A DNA stretch of 64,000 nucleotides, taken from Todiramphus chloris collaris. Lineage: Eukaryota > Chordata > Aves > Coraciiformes > Alcedinidae. The number at the start of each line of letters is the position of its first letter. Position 1 is the stretch's first letter. Below the pieces are notes generated by a model. The model ran no database searches. It was not told the DNA's origin and saw nothing but the letters and a program-made list of their open reading frames with translations. Where the stretch lies: NCBI GenBank assembly GCA_025345505.1, contig JANVCC010000112.1, forward strand, positions 89,585 through 153,584. The letters run 5' to 3'. The position numbers and the translations under genes were made by a program. Below, piece by piece: positions 22,401-32,300 of this stretch.

Positions 22401-22446
22401 ACAACACTATGAAGATGTAGAAATACCTCTTGAAAATAACATTTAG
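12939..22446 (+). CDS. CDCA2: CDCA2 (Repo-Man), PP1 chromatin-targeting subunit, 14 coding exons
   Basis: The coding exons are 12939-13461, 13934-14064, 14523-14673, 15437-15639, 16096-16174, 16715-16950, 17310-17397, 17685-17908 (or from 17610), 18436-18514, 19124-19173, 19671-19811, 20339-20513, 21032-21237 and 21610-22446. They join in frame to 3123 nt, giving 1040 residues; human is about 1023. Conserved blocks are the N-terminal GIT.ESF segment, RRRSAIGVRGSPENN, the PP1-docking RVTFGEVLSPEIFDE (about 485-499), KSLYGKREMASKKPLLSPIP, and the C-terminal VRRSMRL (Ser about 911). In human that last context is an Aurora B site controlling chromatin binding. The protein recruits PP1-gamma to chromosomes at anaphase to dephosphorylate histone H3 and help rebuild the nucleus (family knowledge). 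An extra docking motif, KVSF, lies at 385-388. The start has A at -3. Confidence 0.95.
13934..14064 (+). CDS. CDCA2: CDCA2 exon 3
   Basis: This exon encodes KSPMSLKYRRRSAIGVRGSP and onward, a block conserved in vertebrate Repo-Man. The acceptor is TGTTTCAG and the donor GTGAGA. Confidence 0.93.
14523..14673 (+). CDS. CDCA2: CDCA2 exon 4
   Basis: This exon encodes ISPFKYERVRSLKDKIEAFE and onward, a predicted helical segment matching the human ALYRNVNTLRERISAFQ region. The donor is GTAAGT after one base of a split serine codon. Confidence 0.92.
15437..15639 (+). CDS. CDCA2: CDCA2 exon 5
   Basis: This exon encodes low-complexity, Ser/Asp-rich sequence (QNTVPFIKEQNTHQWSEKF and onward). The acceptor is ATGCAG and the donor GTACTT. 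It is poorly conserved but in frame with both neighbours. Confidence 0.85.
16096..16174 (+). CDS. CDCA2: CDCA2 exon 6
   Basis: This exon encodes EHVNEGHNPTASLEAVLIGE and onward. The acceptor is TTGTTTAG and the donor GTAAGA. Frame continuity supports it; there is no motif. Confidence 0.82.
16715..16950 (+). CDS. CDCA2: CDCA2 exon 7, with extra PP1-docking motif
   Basis: This exon encodes RKKVSFVEELSLEIFDERKP (residues about 383-402), then ITPVQMGNTPL and RLRSVLKKTPVK. The first part aligns with the RVTFGEVLSPEIFDE module of exon 9. The RSVLKK part matches the human LRSVLKKP segment, which anchors the orthology. The donor is GTTGGT, weaker than the others; no in-frame alternative was seen nearby. 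Confidence 0.9.
17310..17397 (+). CDS. CDCA2: CDCA2 exon 8
   Basis: This exon encodes KYWNNAIDRGGDESLTVSSC and onward to EALQT. The acceptor is TTGATAG and the donor GTAGGT. It is not well conserved; it is called because both splice sites and both phases fit. Confidence 0.75.
17499..17600. repeat. 22-bp pyrimidine tandem repeat containing assembly gap
   Basis: Copies of a 22-bp unit of the form CTCCTCTTTTCTTTCTGG plus TCTT, interrupted by 10 Ns (17545-17554). The copies on both sides of the gap match, so the gap is a collapsed or unresolved array whose true copy number is unknown. It lies in CDCA2 intron 8, just before exon 9. Confidence 0.95.
17545..17554. other. Assembly gap (10 N)
   Basis: Ten undetermined bases inside the 22-bp array. 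The number is probably a placeholder rather than a measured length. Confidence 0.98.
17685..17908 (+). CDS. CDCA2: CDCA2 exon 9, canonical PP1-binding motif
   Basis: This exon encodes KKKRVTFGEVLSPEIFDEAL and PANTPLRKGATPV, nearly identical to the human Repo-Man PP1-binding region. RVTF sits at about residues 485-488. Two acceptors keep the frame: TTATAACAG at 17684 (preferred, CAG type) and GAAAAG at 17609, which adds 25 residues. The donor is GTAAGT. Confidence 0.92.
18436..18514 (+). CDS. CDCA2: CDCA2 exon 10
   Basis: This exon encodes EVTEPLQELVEDPVAAEALL and onward to VGSTE. The acceptor is TGTTTAAAG and the donor GTAACC. Confidence 0.85.
19124..19173 (+). CDS. CDCA2: CDCA2 exon 11 (50 nt)
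   Basis: This short exon encodes TTDKSDTVRTCSTKSK. The acceptor is TATAATAG and the donor GTAAGT. Confidence 0.83.
19671..19811 (+). CDS. CDCA2: CDCA2 exon 12
   Basis: This exon encodes QCSTVSEGTDFSISRDTNTQ and onward to SSAKKTQ. The acceptor is a tandem CAGCAG; use of the second copy would drop one glutamine (start at 19674). The donor is GTAAGT. Confidence 0.88.
20339..20513 (+). CDS. CDCA2: CDCA2 exon 13, conserved KSLYGKRE block
   Basis: This exon encodes a lysine-rich stretch, then KKSLYGKREMASKKPLLSPI and PEIPEV. The human protein has a matching KSLYGERDIASKKPLLSPIPELPEV segment. The donor is GTAATG. Confidence 0.93.
21032..21237 (+). CDS. CDCA2: CDCA2 exon 14
   Basis: This exon encodes EDVFLGNTKSGNSQKDVQQD and onward to SGIDYK. 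The acceptor is TAATTCAG and the donor GTAAAT. Confidence 0.87.
21335..21480 (+). mobile_element. Old, degraded CR1 3' fragment in CDCA2 intron 14
   Basis: gctgcctggagaggccatgg, followed by gatctccatcc and, further on, ttccaacatgcaggtttct, resembles the CR1 3' region (gctgcccagagaggt... tccatcc). It is heavily diverged and ends about 130 bp before the last coding exon. Confidence 0.6.
21610..22446 (+). CDS. CDCA2: CDCA2 exon 15, C-terminal region and stop
   Basis: This is the largest exon (278 codons plus TAG at 22444-22446). The acceptor has a long T tract and CCAG. It encodes PIPPVEK-like IYIPPVEKLKITGNNLPVFS and KRVRRSMRLHKDAENAGLAW, which matches the human KVRRSTRLQKD chromatin-binding region. 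The basic C-terminal tail (KRWRRRSVGVSTPQETRTSS) is also conserved with human in character. Confidence 0.94.
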   Translation, partial: CSTIVSDAKCGSDPPDSFQQGEKTACVKEAEEPGSLIENKKLQENLLNKAEQLTRIRFLEQEDIHVREGAQRTWCPQEDSVRGSPSRRRGGSGAIYIPPVEKLKITGNNLPVFSFNIEEVLSVPQLKNDSFEPFRRKNDNSGEKRVRRSMRLHKDAENAGLAWVQVPNEIQERPPLLGSSRRARRTISTSILTASENIHPSEQNLTQFSAPGKENNDSVRVGDGPCKRWRRRSVGVSTPQETRTSSQTQKRSITKSVYRKDRSKQHYEDVEIPLENNI

Positions 22447-22780
22447 CAAGGTTTCAGCTGCTTCTGATTTTCTAAGGTAAAGGTCAGTATTAGATTCCTA
22501 TGTTCTTTCTCTTAAATGCTGTTTTCTCTCCAACTTTGATTTCCTTACTTATAATTTCCTTATTCATGTTCTGAATAACTAAGAATTGATTTTCCTTGTC
22601 TTTGTGCTTAAAATGCTTGAACATCAGAACTGTACAGGAGATGTAGCTTGGCTCAGAGCATTGGTCTGCTAGACAGTCAGGGTAGCTAATCTAGAGGATA
22701 AAAGGTTTTTCGCCCTCAATGAACTACATTTTGTATCACCTCTTCATGGAGAAATAAATTTACTAGTTCTGAAAATATGG
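22447..22780 (+). other. CDCA2: CDCA2 3' UTR with poly(A) signal
   Basis: AATAAA at 22753-22758 is followed by a GT-rich stretch (tggtgtatggtgac), as expected for cleavage around 22775. A good splice donor (TCTAAG|GTAAAG, after 22476) lies 30 nt past the stop, so a longer spliced 3' UTR is also possible. Confidence 0.65.
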
Positions 22781-23116
22781 TGTATGGTGACAACTTTTTA
22801 GATGACTGGGAGTTAATATTAATTTGTATGTTGCTGATAGGGTGATAGGGCTCTGGTTTGTGTTTGTGTTTTGTTTTTTAAAAGAATGGGATTCAAGCAT
22901 AAGATTGTTATATTTTTGAAGCAGACAAAACATGAATTTGTCATTAGTAGTTAAGCCATGACATTGTAATGTCTGCCCTTTCAGCTAGAAATGCTTGAAC
23001 TGCTGATGTTTCCCATGTGCTTGATCATTCCTTACTAATTACTTTGAAAGCTGCCTGAATTTTCTTCCTGATTTATCCAAAAACCCAAACTTTTGAGATT
23101 CTCTGCAAGTAAGAAA

Positions 23117-24466
23117 CACAGAATCACAGAATGTTAGGGGCTGGAAGGGACCTTGAAAGATCGAGTCCAACCCCCCTGCCCAAGCAGGGTCACCTAGAGC
23201 AGGTCTCACAGGAACAGAGCCAGGGGGGTTTTGAATATCTCCAAAGGAGACTACAACCCCCCTGGGCAGCTTGTTCCAGTGTCTGTCACCCTCACAGTGA
23301 AAAAATTCCTCCTCGTGTTTGCATGAAACTTCCTATGCCTCAGTTTCCACCCATTGCCCCTTGTCCTATCACTGGGCATCACCAAGAAGAGCCTGGCTCC
23401 ATCCTCCTGACACTCACCCTTTCCATATTTATAAACACTGATGAGGTCACCCCTCAGACTCCTCTTCTCCAAGCTCCAGAGCCCCAGTCCCTTCAGTCTT
23501 TCCTCATAAGAGAGATGCTCCACTCCTTTAATAATCTCTATGTCCCTCTTGAACTGAGGGGCCCAGAACTGGACACACTATTCCAGATGTGGCCTCACCA
23601 GAGCAGCAGGGGAGGAGAACCTCTCTCCACCTCCTGACCACCCACTTCTGATCCACCCCAGGATGCCATTGGCCTTCATGGCCACAAGAACACATTGCTG
23701 GCTCATGGTCACCCTGCTGGCCACCAGGACCCCCAGGTCCCTTTCCAACAGCTCAGTCCCCAACCTATGCTGGTACCTGGGGTTGTTCTTTCCCAGCTGC
23801 CAGACTCTACACTTGCCCTTGTTGAATTTCATTAAATTACTTCCTGTCGAACTCTCCAGCCTGTCCAGGTCTCTCTGGATGGCAGCCCAGGTCTGGTGTG
23901 TCAGCCACTCCTCCCAGTTTGGTGTCACCAGCACACTTGCTGACAGTGCACTCTGTGCCCTCACCCAGGTCATTGATGAATATGTTGAACAGAACTGGTC
24001 CCAGCACCAATCCCTGTGGGACCCCACTGGCTACAGGCCTCCAACTCGACTGCATCCCATTGACCACAGCTCTCTGGCTTCTTTCCTTCAGCCAGTTCCC
24101 AATCCACCTCACTACCTGATCATCAGTTTAGCCAGAAGGATGCTGTGGGAGACAGTGTCAAATGCCTTACTGAAATCGAGAGACCACAGCCACTGCTTCA
24201 CCATCATCTCTCCACCTGGTTATGTCCTCATAAAAGGCTGGCAGGTTGGTCAAACATGACCTCCCCTTGGTAAAACCATGGGGACTGCTCTTAATGACCC
24301 CCTTGTCCTTGACATGCCTGAGGATAGCGCCAAGGAGAAGTTGCTCCCTCACCTTTCCGGGGATGGAGGTGAGGCTGACCGGTCTGGAGTTGCCTGGGTC
24401 CTCTTTCTTACCCCTGTTGAAGATTGGAGTGATGTTTGCCCTCCTCCAGTCCCCAGGCACCTCTCC
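23117..24466 (-). mobile_element. CR1 LINE with decayed reverse transcriptase, downstream of CDCA2
   Basis: This is a 1.35-kb CR1 copy in reverse orientation (its 3' end, CACAGAATCACAGAATG, is at 23117). It retains the last part of ORF2 and the 3' UTR. Reverse-transcriptase pieces fall in several minus-strand frames, for example [40 protein letters not shown] and CAGDTKLGG. The catalytic box, normally FADD in CR1, reads CAGD, so one catalytic Asp is lost. Frameshifts and a 5' truncation also make it inactive. Confidence 0.95.
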
Positions 24467-26109
24467 TAAAGAAATAAATCACTTCAGGCTTGAAGGGGAG
24501 GAGCAGAAGGCAGGGAAGCTGTTACCATCTTCTGAAAAGACTTTACCCTCTGGTCATGGGCAGGGGCAGAGTTCCTATAAGTAAGCATAAATTTTTTGTT
24601 AGAAAGAGTTAATGAATTCTGCTTCTCTGCTGTGAAGGTTCATCTTTTTTTTTTCCCCTTTCTTTTTTTTTTTTATAAAAAGCTTTAAAATATTTATTGT
24701 ATATAACATTAATTTAAAAAAAAAATTAAATTGGCCAAGTAAAGTGAAACATTCATCATGCAGTAAAGCTGTGTTTCATTTCTGGACATTTCCAATCTTT
24801 GAGGGGTGGGGGGTGTGTACTAAACACAGCACAGATTATTCAGTAGTTGACCTGTCATCTCTCTGTTCTCATTTTTCTGGTTTGAACAATGTAATGAAAA
24901 GTGATGACTGTAGGTGGTCTGCTTAAACATTGGCTGTTGCCTTCATTTTTCATACTGTTCTCTTTCAGCCCTAGTGAAATACCTGTGCCAGCTTGGAGGA
25001 AATAGCTTTCTGTTGAAAATGATCTCTTCTGTGACCTTGTTTTTAACATTATTGATGTGGAATAAAATACTTTATGTACTTGGCTGCTTTTATGAAGCTT
25101 AAAAGCAAACAGAATGGTTTCATTTTTATGCATGTTTTACTTCTTTCTACAGACATCATCAGTTTTTCCCAAGACACGAACTCCTAAGGCAACTTCAAAG
25201 AAACTTCACTACTTAAATGCTGTTCATCTTGCACTGCTTTAAAAACGTTACTGAAGTTATCAAAACAATTTGCTTGCTGTTTTATTTTGGGGGTTTTGCT
25301 TTTGTGACTGAAGGAAAATTTGCCCTTTGGGAAGGGAATGGGGCTGTCTTGTGCTAGCAGTATGGTGGTGTACCAGGAGAGGGCAGTCTGGCATGAGCTT
25401 TTCATGGCTGGAGCTGAACTTGAGAATAATACCCTAATATACAAAACCTTTGAAGGGATGCTAGCTAAGGTTTAAATCTAAAGCTCCTTGAGATTAAAAC
25501 TAGTACTAACTGCAACTTCTAACATTCAAAAAGAAAAAAAAACAACCCAGCACCTCATCTACACAGTAAAATTAATCTGGAAAACTGAAATGCTCATGTG
25601 CTCTATTCAGCTGTGGGTGTCAGGTACTGCCCAGGCTTGAATAATCAGGTCAAAGAGAGAGTTTTCCTGGAGGAAAAGGCAATAAAACTCATATGATACT
25701 AGAAGGCTTCATCAAAAATGCTGCCTAGAACGTGCTTTTGAACGTGATATTGCTGCCCTATGCATCAGTAACAGCAGCACTAGAAGGGAATTCTCCCCTG
25801 AGGTTTCTGGAGTGGCTGGGCTAAGTGCACTTCAGATGTGAAGTGAAGCATAAGTCAAGTCAGAAATAGAAGAGCAAGGGCGAGGAGAAGAAAACAAAGG
25901 TTGGGTTTTCCTTCTGGCACAGCTTGGTTGAAAAGGGTTGTTCAGAATGTTTTGTGGAAGCCTGATGGCAATTTGCATGGCCTGCATGAGGGTGAGGTTG
26001 GAACCTACAGAGAAACAGGGAGGTTAACAGGACTTAATCCAGAGAGGATATGAGAGGACACAAGTCTTCAGTTATGCAGAAGCTTGTTGTAAGGCTTGGG
26101 GGGTGGGTA
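24467..26109. other. Intergenic, possible alternative CDCA2 terminal exon
   Basis: Mostly unique sequence with T-rich and A-rich runs near 24640-24725. A strong-looking acceptor (tttctacag, AG at 25151-25152) and an AATAAA at 25681-25686 could frame an alternative terminal exon. No coding homology was recognised. Confidence 0.4.
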
Positions 26110-26385
26110 ATAATCTGTTCTCCATCTCTGTACTGAAAGGGACAAAAAATAATGTGTTTGAATTAGAGAAAAATGTCTGTTAAACACAAAAGTTCCAGCA
26201 GCAGAGATAGTTAAACATGGGAATACGTTGCCTTGGGAAGTTGTGGAATCTCCATCACTGGAGGCTTTTAAGAGCAGATTAAACAAATATCTGTCAGGAA
26301 TGACATATGATCCTTCCTAGGGGTAAGGATAGGGCCTGGATGGCCTCTTGAGGTCTCTTCTGGCTGTGTTTTCTGATTGCTAGAG
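26110..26385 (+). mobile_element. Ancient CR1-like 3' fragment
   Basis: agttgtggaatctccatcac, then ggcttttaagagcagattaa, and finally gcctcttgaggtctcttctgg. This pattern matches an old amniote CR1 3' end, and it is much more diverged than the other copies in the window. Confidence 0.75.
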
Positions 26386-29300
26386 ATTAGGGTTGCAAGA
26401 GGTGTTTTGGGACTTGCCTAATAGTTGAGACCTGAGATAGAATCTGTCATGGAGTAGGGAGCTGGAGATCTGCTGACACTGGGGGCTGTTCAGCATGGGA
26501 AGGAACTGGGGAATTTGGGAGCAAGCCCTTCATGCAAAGCTAGCAAAATGAGCTTTAAACATTCAGCTCTCACGTGACTCGCTCCTCTTCCTCCAAAGAG
26601 TATCTCTGTAGACTCCTCAGAGAGTGTAACCTACAACTTGGTGGCCCTGCCGTTAGACAGGAAGTGTGCGCAGCAGGGTGGCCAGTGCTGTGCCACATTC
26701 AGATCTGCTTTTCCAAAGTTAACATTAACCTTTGAATGCCCAGCCAGTTCCCAATGCCTTCAATCAGCAGAAGGACTTTCTGAAGTCATCCCTTGTCTTT
26801 GTGACCACGTTGGGGTGTAGGAGTTAAAGGTGGATTGCCTGCAAGCGCAGTCAGGTGGCAAGAGCCTTTGAGTTTTCAGCTGCTCATCGCAGCACCATCT
26901 GAAGTAGATTCGAACGCTGCCCTGCCACATCAGGTTAGTTGAGTCACTGACCCACCCTGCAGTTTCACTTGCAGCAGTCATGGGCTAGGAGAATGCACAA
27001 AGTCAGCGGTGGGGAAGCGAGCTGTGTTTTTGTGTGACTGCTGAAGCATCGCTAAGTGCTCTGTGGGGCTGGGGACCCGCCTGGCACAGCACCCTGCACA
27101 AAGGCCAACCTTTGGAGCCCTTCATTTCAGTCACTGGTTTGACCTTTTTTTTTGTGTGCAGTACCAAGCTCCACGTCAGTTTGTTTATCACAGTGGCCTC
27201 TAAATAAATCTGTGGTGTTGGCCAGCGTTCCACCTCTCATTTCTTTTCGGGGGGGCTTTTTCTCTCTTTAGAGGGTTTTAAAGATGACTTTGTGTTTAAA
27301 GGACTTCACTAAGGTTGAGTGCTGTATTGTATAGACTTGCAATGGCTTCAAGTATGATAACAGCACTAAGTGTATATTGCTGAATAATTGCATTTAGCAG
27401 ATTGCGTGTAATTATCTTGCTCTGACTGACATAGAGGACAAGTGGTGGGTCCTAGAAAGACTGATTATTTTGCCACTCTAATTATGACATCGTTACTAAG
27501 TGAGAGTAATTACAGATCACTTTTGCTTGCGCTATCCTATGAAGTGCAGTCTTGATAGATCTTCAGATAGCTGGATATCTGACAAGGAGCAGTAAGTATT
27601 TCACAGCTGGAATGGTCTTTGTTTAAATTTACTTAATCTTAGGAAGCTGAAGATAGAACAATTTTTCAACTCTTCAGGAGGTTTTAAAGGGAAAGTGTTA
27701 GTGTTTTCCAGGATTTTTTTATGCCAATATTTTGCCATAATTAAGCACGTAAGTTGCAGAAGTGGAGAAGATAAGACCAAGTTTTATCACGTGCAAGTTA
27801 ACAGAAGTAAAATAGATTTCTCAACCTGACACTCCTGGTAAGTGGGGCAGGGAAATACCAAGAATTATATATGGCTTTTTTTTTTTGTACTTCAAAATAA
27901 TCAGTTGTACATAAAGCTTCATTAGAGAAAAATAAAGCTTATTTTTCTCTGCTTCTGACTAATTGGGCAATAGAAGGGGATATTCAAAACACTTTCACTG
28001 GTTTATGCTCATCTAGTCTAGTTGCTGTTTAGAAATGCATTAAAATACTGTGCTCTACTCTTCCTCCTCCTCACTCTGAATCCTCTAATGCTCTTATAGT
28101 TCACTTAGACTGGGAAAGATGTTAGTGATGAACTGATCTATGCACAAGGAAGCAAACAGAAAAGCACTGGTAGATCTGTGTACAAGAAAATGGAGAGAGG
28201 AAAAAGAAAAGCCATTGAAGTATGACAAGTGTAGCTTAAGGAACAGGAGTGGGCAGTGAAAGAAAGCCAGTTTTCAAGCTACTAACAGGTAGGTAAGCAA
28301 TGGAAATAAAGCAAAATGTAAAGTGGAGTTGGGTATTCCCTCAAATTGCATGTTCTGAAAATTGGGAACAGGTAAACAGTACAAATCAAGATGTTTGAAC
28401 TCGAAGCAAGGTCTAATTTCACTGTGTCCCAGTGGAAAAGATGAAGTTGTGCCTGTGACTTACAGACAAGAAGGCTAATGTATTAGTTTTGTAATTAAGT
28501 CCTGTAAATTGTGCATAACAGAGCAATTAACTACTTTAACCAAGCTTCGGAGGGGCGAGAAGAAAAAAACCTGTGTGCACTGGGAATGAGGGCATGGAAC
28601 ATATTCCCTAACTCAAACCTGAAAAACCTGGTGTTAGTCTTGGGTTATTTCCAGTGACCCCTTGACTCCCATCTTCCTGCCCCCTGCACGGATTTGGAAC
28701 TGGTCAGCCATTTTTGTTTTTGGAAGGGAGAGGAGACAGATATAATGAATGGCTTTTATTGTGCAATATTTCAAACCCTTTTTGACTGCATTCGGATGGG
28801 ATGGAAAATGTTCTACCCTGCGCTGCAGCCAAAATAAATAAAACATATTCCCTAAACCTGGATGTGTGTTTCACTCAAACTGGCAGTAGTTAGAGCTCTA
28901 CTCTTAAACAAGAATTTAGTTTGACAATTTTTAGGCCTTGTTCAGCTGAATGTAACAGCCAAAGAAAATACTTGGAAAAAAAAATTAAATAATACACATA
29001 TTTACAGCTTGCAGGTGGCGTTAATTTTTGCAGTTCATAGCATTTGGTTTTTAGAATCCCTGTTAGTTGGGCTATATTGTAGATTTAAAAAAAAAATATA
29101 ATTCTTAATTGTCTTTTTTTTTTTTTTAAATTAGTTTTTTTTATGAGAATAGTCATTCTGAAGGAAAATACATTTTATGTAGCTCCCTGTTGGGTGATAA
29201 ATAGTTGTGATTCAAGGCTTTAAAAGTTTAGGGTCTACCAAGAAACTGAAAATTCTACAAACACAAGACCCAGCAAACTAGCAGTAAAACCTCTTGACAG

Positions 29301-32300
29301 AAGCCTGCTAGGGACTGGCTTCCAACTTCTCTCAAGTTCAGTTGAAATGCTCTTTATGGTGAAGGCTCACTGCTGGTTTTTAGCGTTGCAGCGAAGCCAT
29401 TGCACTGTGTAACTGCAGCCTTTCATGGTGTGCAACATGTTTTATAATCTGAACAGCTGTGTTTATTAATAATAATAACAACTTTTCATTTAGTCAGCTA
29501 TGCCCAGAGGCCTCTGAGAATTGTAACAATGAAGGACCAAAACTAAATGATCAGACACCGTGCCTGGACCAACCCCCACCCTGCAAACAAATCCCTTATT
29601 CGTCCCAATCCCCCTGTAGAGGCAAGAATCCTGTTGAACAAATAACATGCAAAACTCTTTAATGATTTTGAGTAGACAACTGAACCTCATTTTTTACATA
29701 GTTATGACTTAACCATTAAAGATTACAGACAAGGTATCTCCAAGTCTGAAGAGAACTTGCAAGAACAAATAGTGATCATTCCTCAAAAGCCCTAATGATG
29801 TAGTAAAGTAAACAAGCTAGGAATCAGAAAACTGGGCTTTTTGTTCCCTCTGTGCTCTGGGTTTGGTTTTGTGCTGTTCTTGAATTAAGTTGTTACTCAG
29901 GTTCCTTGCTCTTTGTTTTTGCCAGCACTTGTAACATCAGAGGTGAAAAATACGGAGCTAATATCGCCATCCATTAAATCAACTGAGTTATACTGAAGAT
30001 ACTTTTGAAGCCGTGCTTCACTCTGTCATAAATAACCTGCCTCTGTCATACAAACATTTGGATAAACAAATGCAGTTAGTTCCATGCTCAGAAGGTCAGT
30101 AATGCTGAGTTTGGGTAGTAAATAATAGTCACTAATGCAAATCTATTAAGGCTGTGAGGGAATTCGTGTTTGAACTGACTGGGGTATGCTGAATATCCTC
30201 GTGTGTGCTATTGAGGAAAAAGTAATTGTGTGGGTACAAATATTAATGATGAATAAAAAGGTCATTTTACTTTCCCCTCAAGAAAAAACGATCTTAAGTA
30301 CCCATGATTTTGCAGGGTTTATTTAAGGAGTAGGCAAAGCACATGTAGCTTTACATAATACAGGCTATGGAATACAAGCCTCAAATGTTCATTTTTGTCT
30401 TTTGTGCCTCTCCCCCAGCTTGCTTCTCTCAGGAGATCCAGGTTTCTGTGCCTTGCTGAGCTCTGCCTCACTGTGTTCCACTGCCTTGTGTTTGGAGTGT
30501 GCTGCCTTCTGCTCTGTATCACTCATCTTGCTTCTATCTTCCCAGTGCTTCCTTCTCTTGCTTAATACACGATGCAGCTCCTGCCAGTCACAAAAATTAC
30601 AAGTTGGTTCACAGGGTGAGGATGCAGAAAGGGAAGCAAAGCAGTTGGGAGCGTAGAGAACGTATGTGGTACACAAGATACTGTGACTTAAGCAAATTAC
30701 AGCATTGCTGGCAGGGACTTTTTCTAATGCTTGGCATAGTGCCTCTTCATAAAGCCACAGAAAGCTTTAGCCTGTGGGGCTTAGTGCCTTGGAATTGCAC
30801 CTTTGTGTAAGAGTTAAAGAAAATGATAAGGCTATAGGCAGAATTAAATATGTGGTTTCAATACTGCCACACAGAATAGCCAAAGCCTTAAATTGTTCCT
30901 CTTTTATTAGCAAAGAAAAATCCCTGCTTCTGAAAACTTCTTTTTTTCTCATTCCACTAAGGATCAGCAAGGGCTAGGGACGTGGGGTGGTAGTTCAGGA
31001 GAGGTCTTAAACTAAATCCTAAAACTTTCCGTTTCCATATTTTTAGCCTCTCTTTCTTCTGCTTTCAGTATTGAATGCAGTGCAACCAGTGCGACCGTGC
31101 CAAAAGCTGTTTAAACAATATTAAGATGTTTTCTTCAAACTTCTCCCTAGGAAGATACTCTTTTTCGAGAGGAATGTTTTCCCTGGAGCATTACATCATG
31201 AATTGGTTCAGTTCTTGGAGTAAGAAATTGGACCAAATGGTGGAGAGGGTCTCCAGGGGAAACATACTTATGCTGTTAAGTATTCCCACCAGAAAGCTTA
31301 GAAACCGCTTACATATTACCATTCTGTCCACATTTAGCCTTTCACCTTACTGCAGCTGAACAGAGGGAAGGGGGGTGGGTAGACTTTTTTAAGGAAACTT
31401 GAACCTTCTTTGTTTTTGTCATTACATTTTCCCCCACTCCTATTGTATCTGCTGAACTGAACTCCAGTAGTGGAATATCTCATTTTTGACAGTAACGCCG
31501 CATAAAGATTGCATTTGTTTTGTATGCAAACTGCTAATGAGATCTTAATTATGAAAGCTTCCTTGGAAACTGAATGTAGGAGGTTTTTGGGGACTAAAAT
31601 GAGAAGAACCTCTGAGAAGACCAGAGGATGGAGGGACTGAGTGGATTAATGGGACAGCAGCCATACGAACGATGTCTGAGCTGTAGCACTATTGTGTTTC
31701 CTCTTCTGTATGGACTGGTTCCCCATCAGTGATGGAGGCAGTTGATATGGTTTCCTATGTAAAATTAACATCTCAGAACAAGGAAAAATATATTCCTTTA
31801 AATTTAGTAGTGCAGATCAACAAATTTTTTTTTTTTTTCCAATATGGTAGTTCTACTCTGTAGAAGCATTCTTTGCAAGGCTCACAAAGGTCCTCATTCT
31901 GTTTTGTAGACAGTTAAGGACCGAAAAACATATTCCAGGTGCACCTTGGATCTGGAAAGTTTAGAATTGTTCATCTTGAGTCCACACAATTACCTTACAG
32001 GATAAAAGAAAGTACATAGCAATGTAATAAAACGTAGGGAAAACGTTCTGAACAAACCTGGCCCAGGGCAGGACACTTGGTTCATGAATGGCCTGCCTTG
32101 GATCATGGAGCTGAATTAGAAAGGAGCCTCCTCTGGTACTTCTGAGTTGTGTTCCTCTTGCTGTTTTGGGCAAACCATACTCTACTGCCCTAGAACTATT
32201 TGATGGTGAAAGAGAATTTTTTTGTATCCCACATCTTTTGTTTGGCACCTTCAGTCCCTCCTTAGAAAAACAAAAGCAAGTAAAAGCTTAATTTAATTTT

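Noticed and set aside
23663-24259. 198-codon plus-strand frame
   Set aside because: It is the antisense shadow of the CR1 reverse-transcriptase region.
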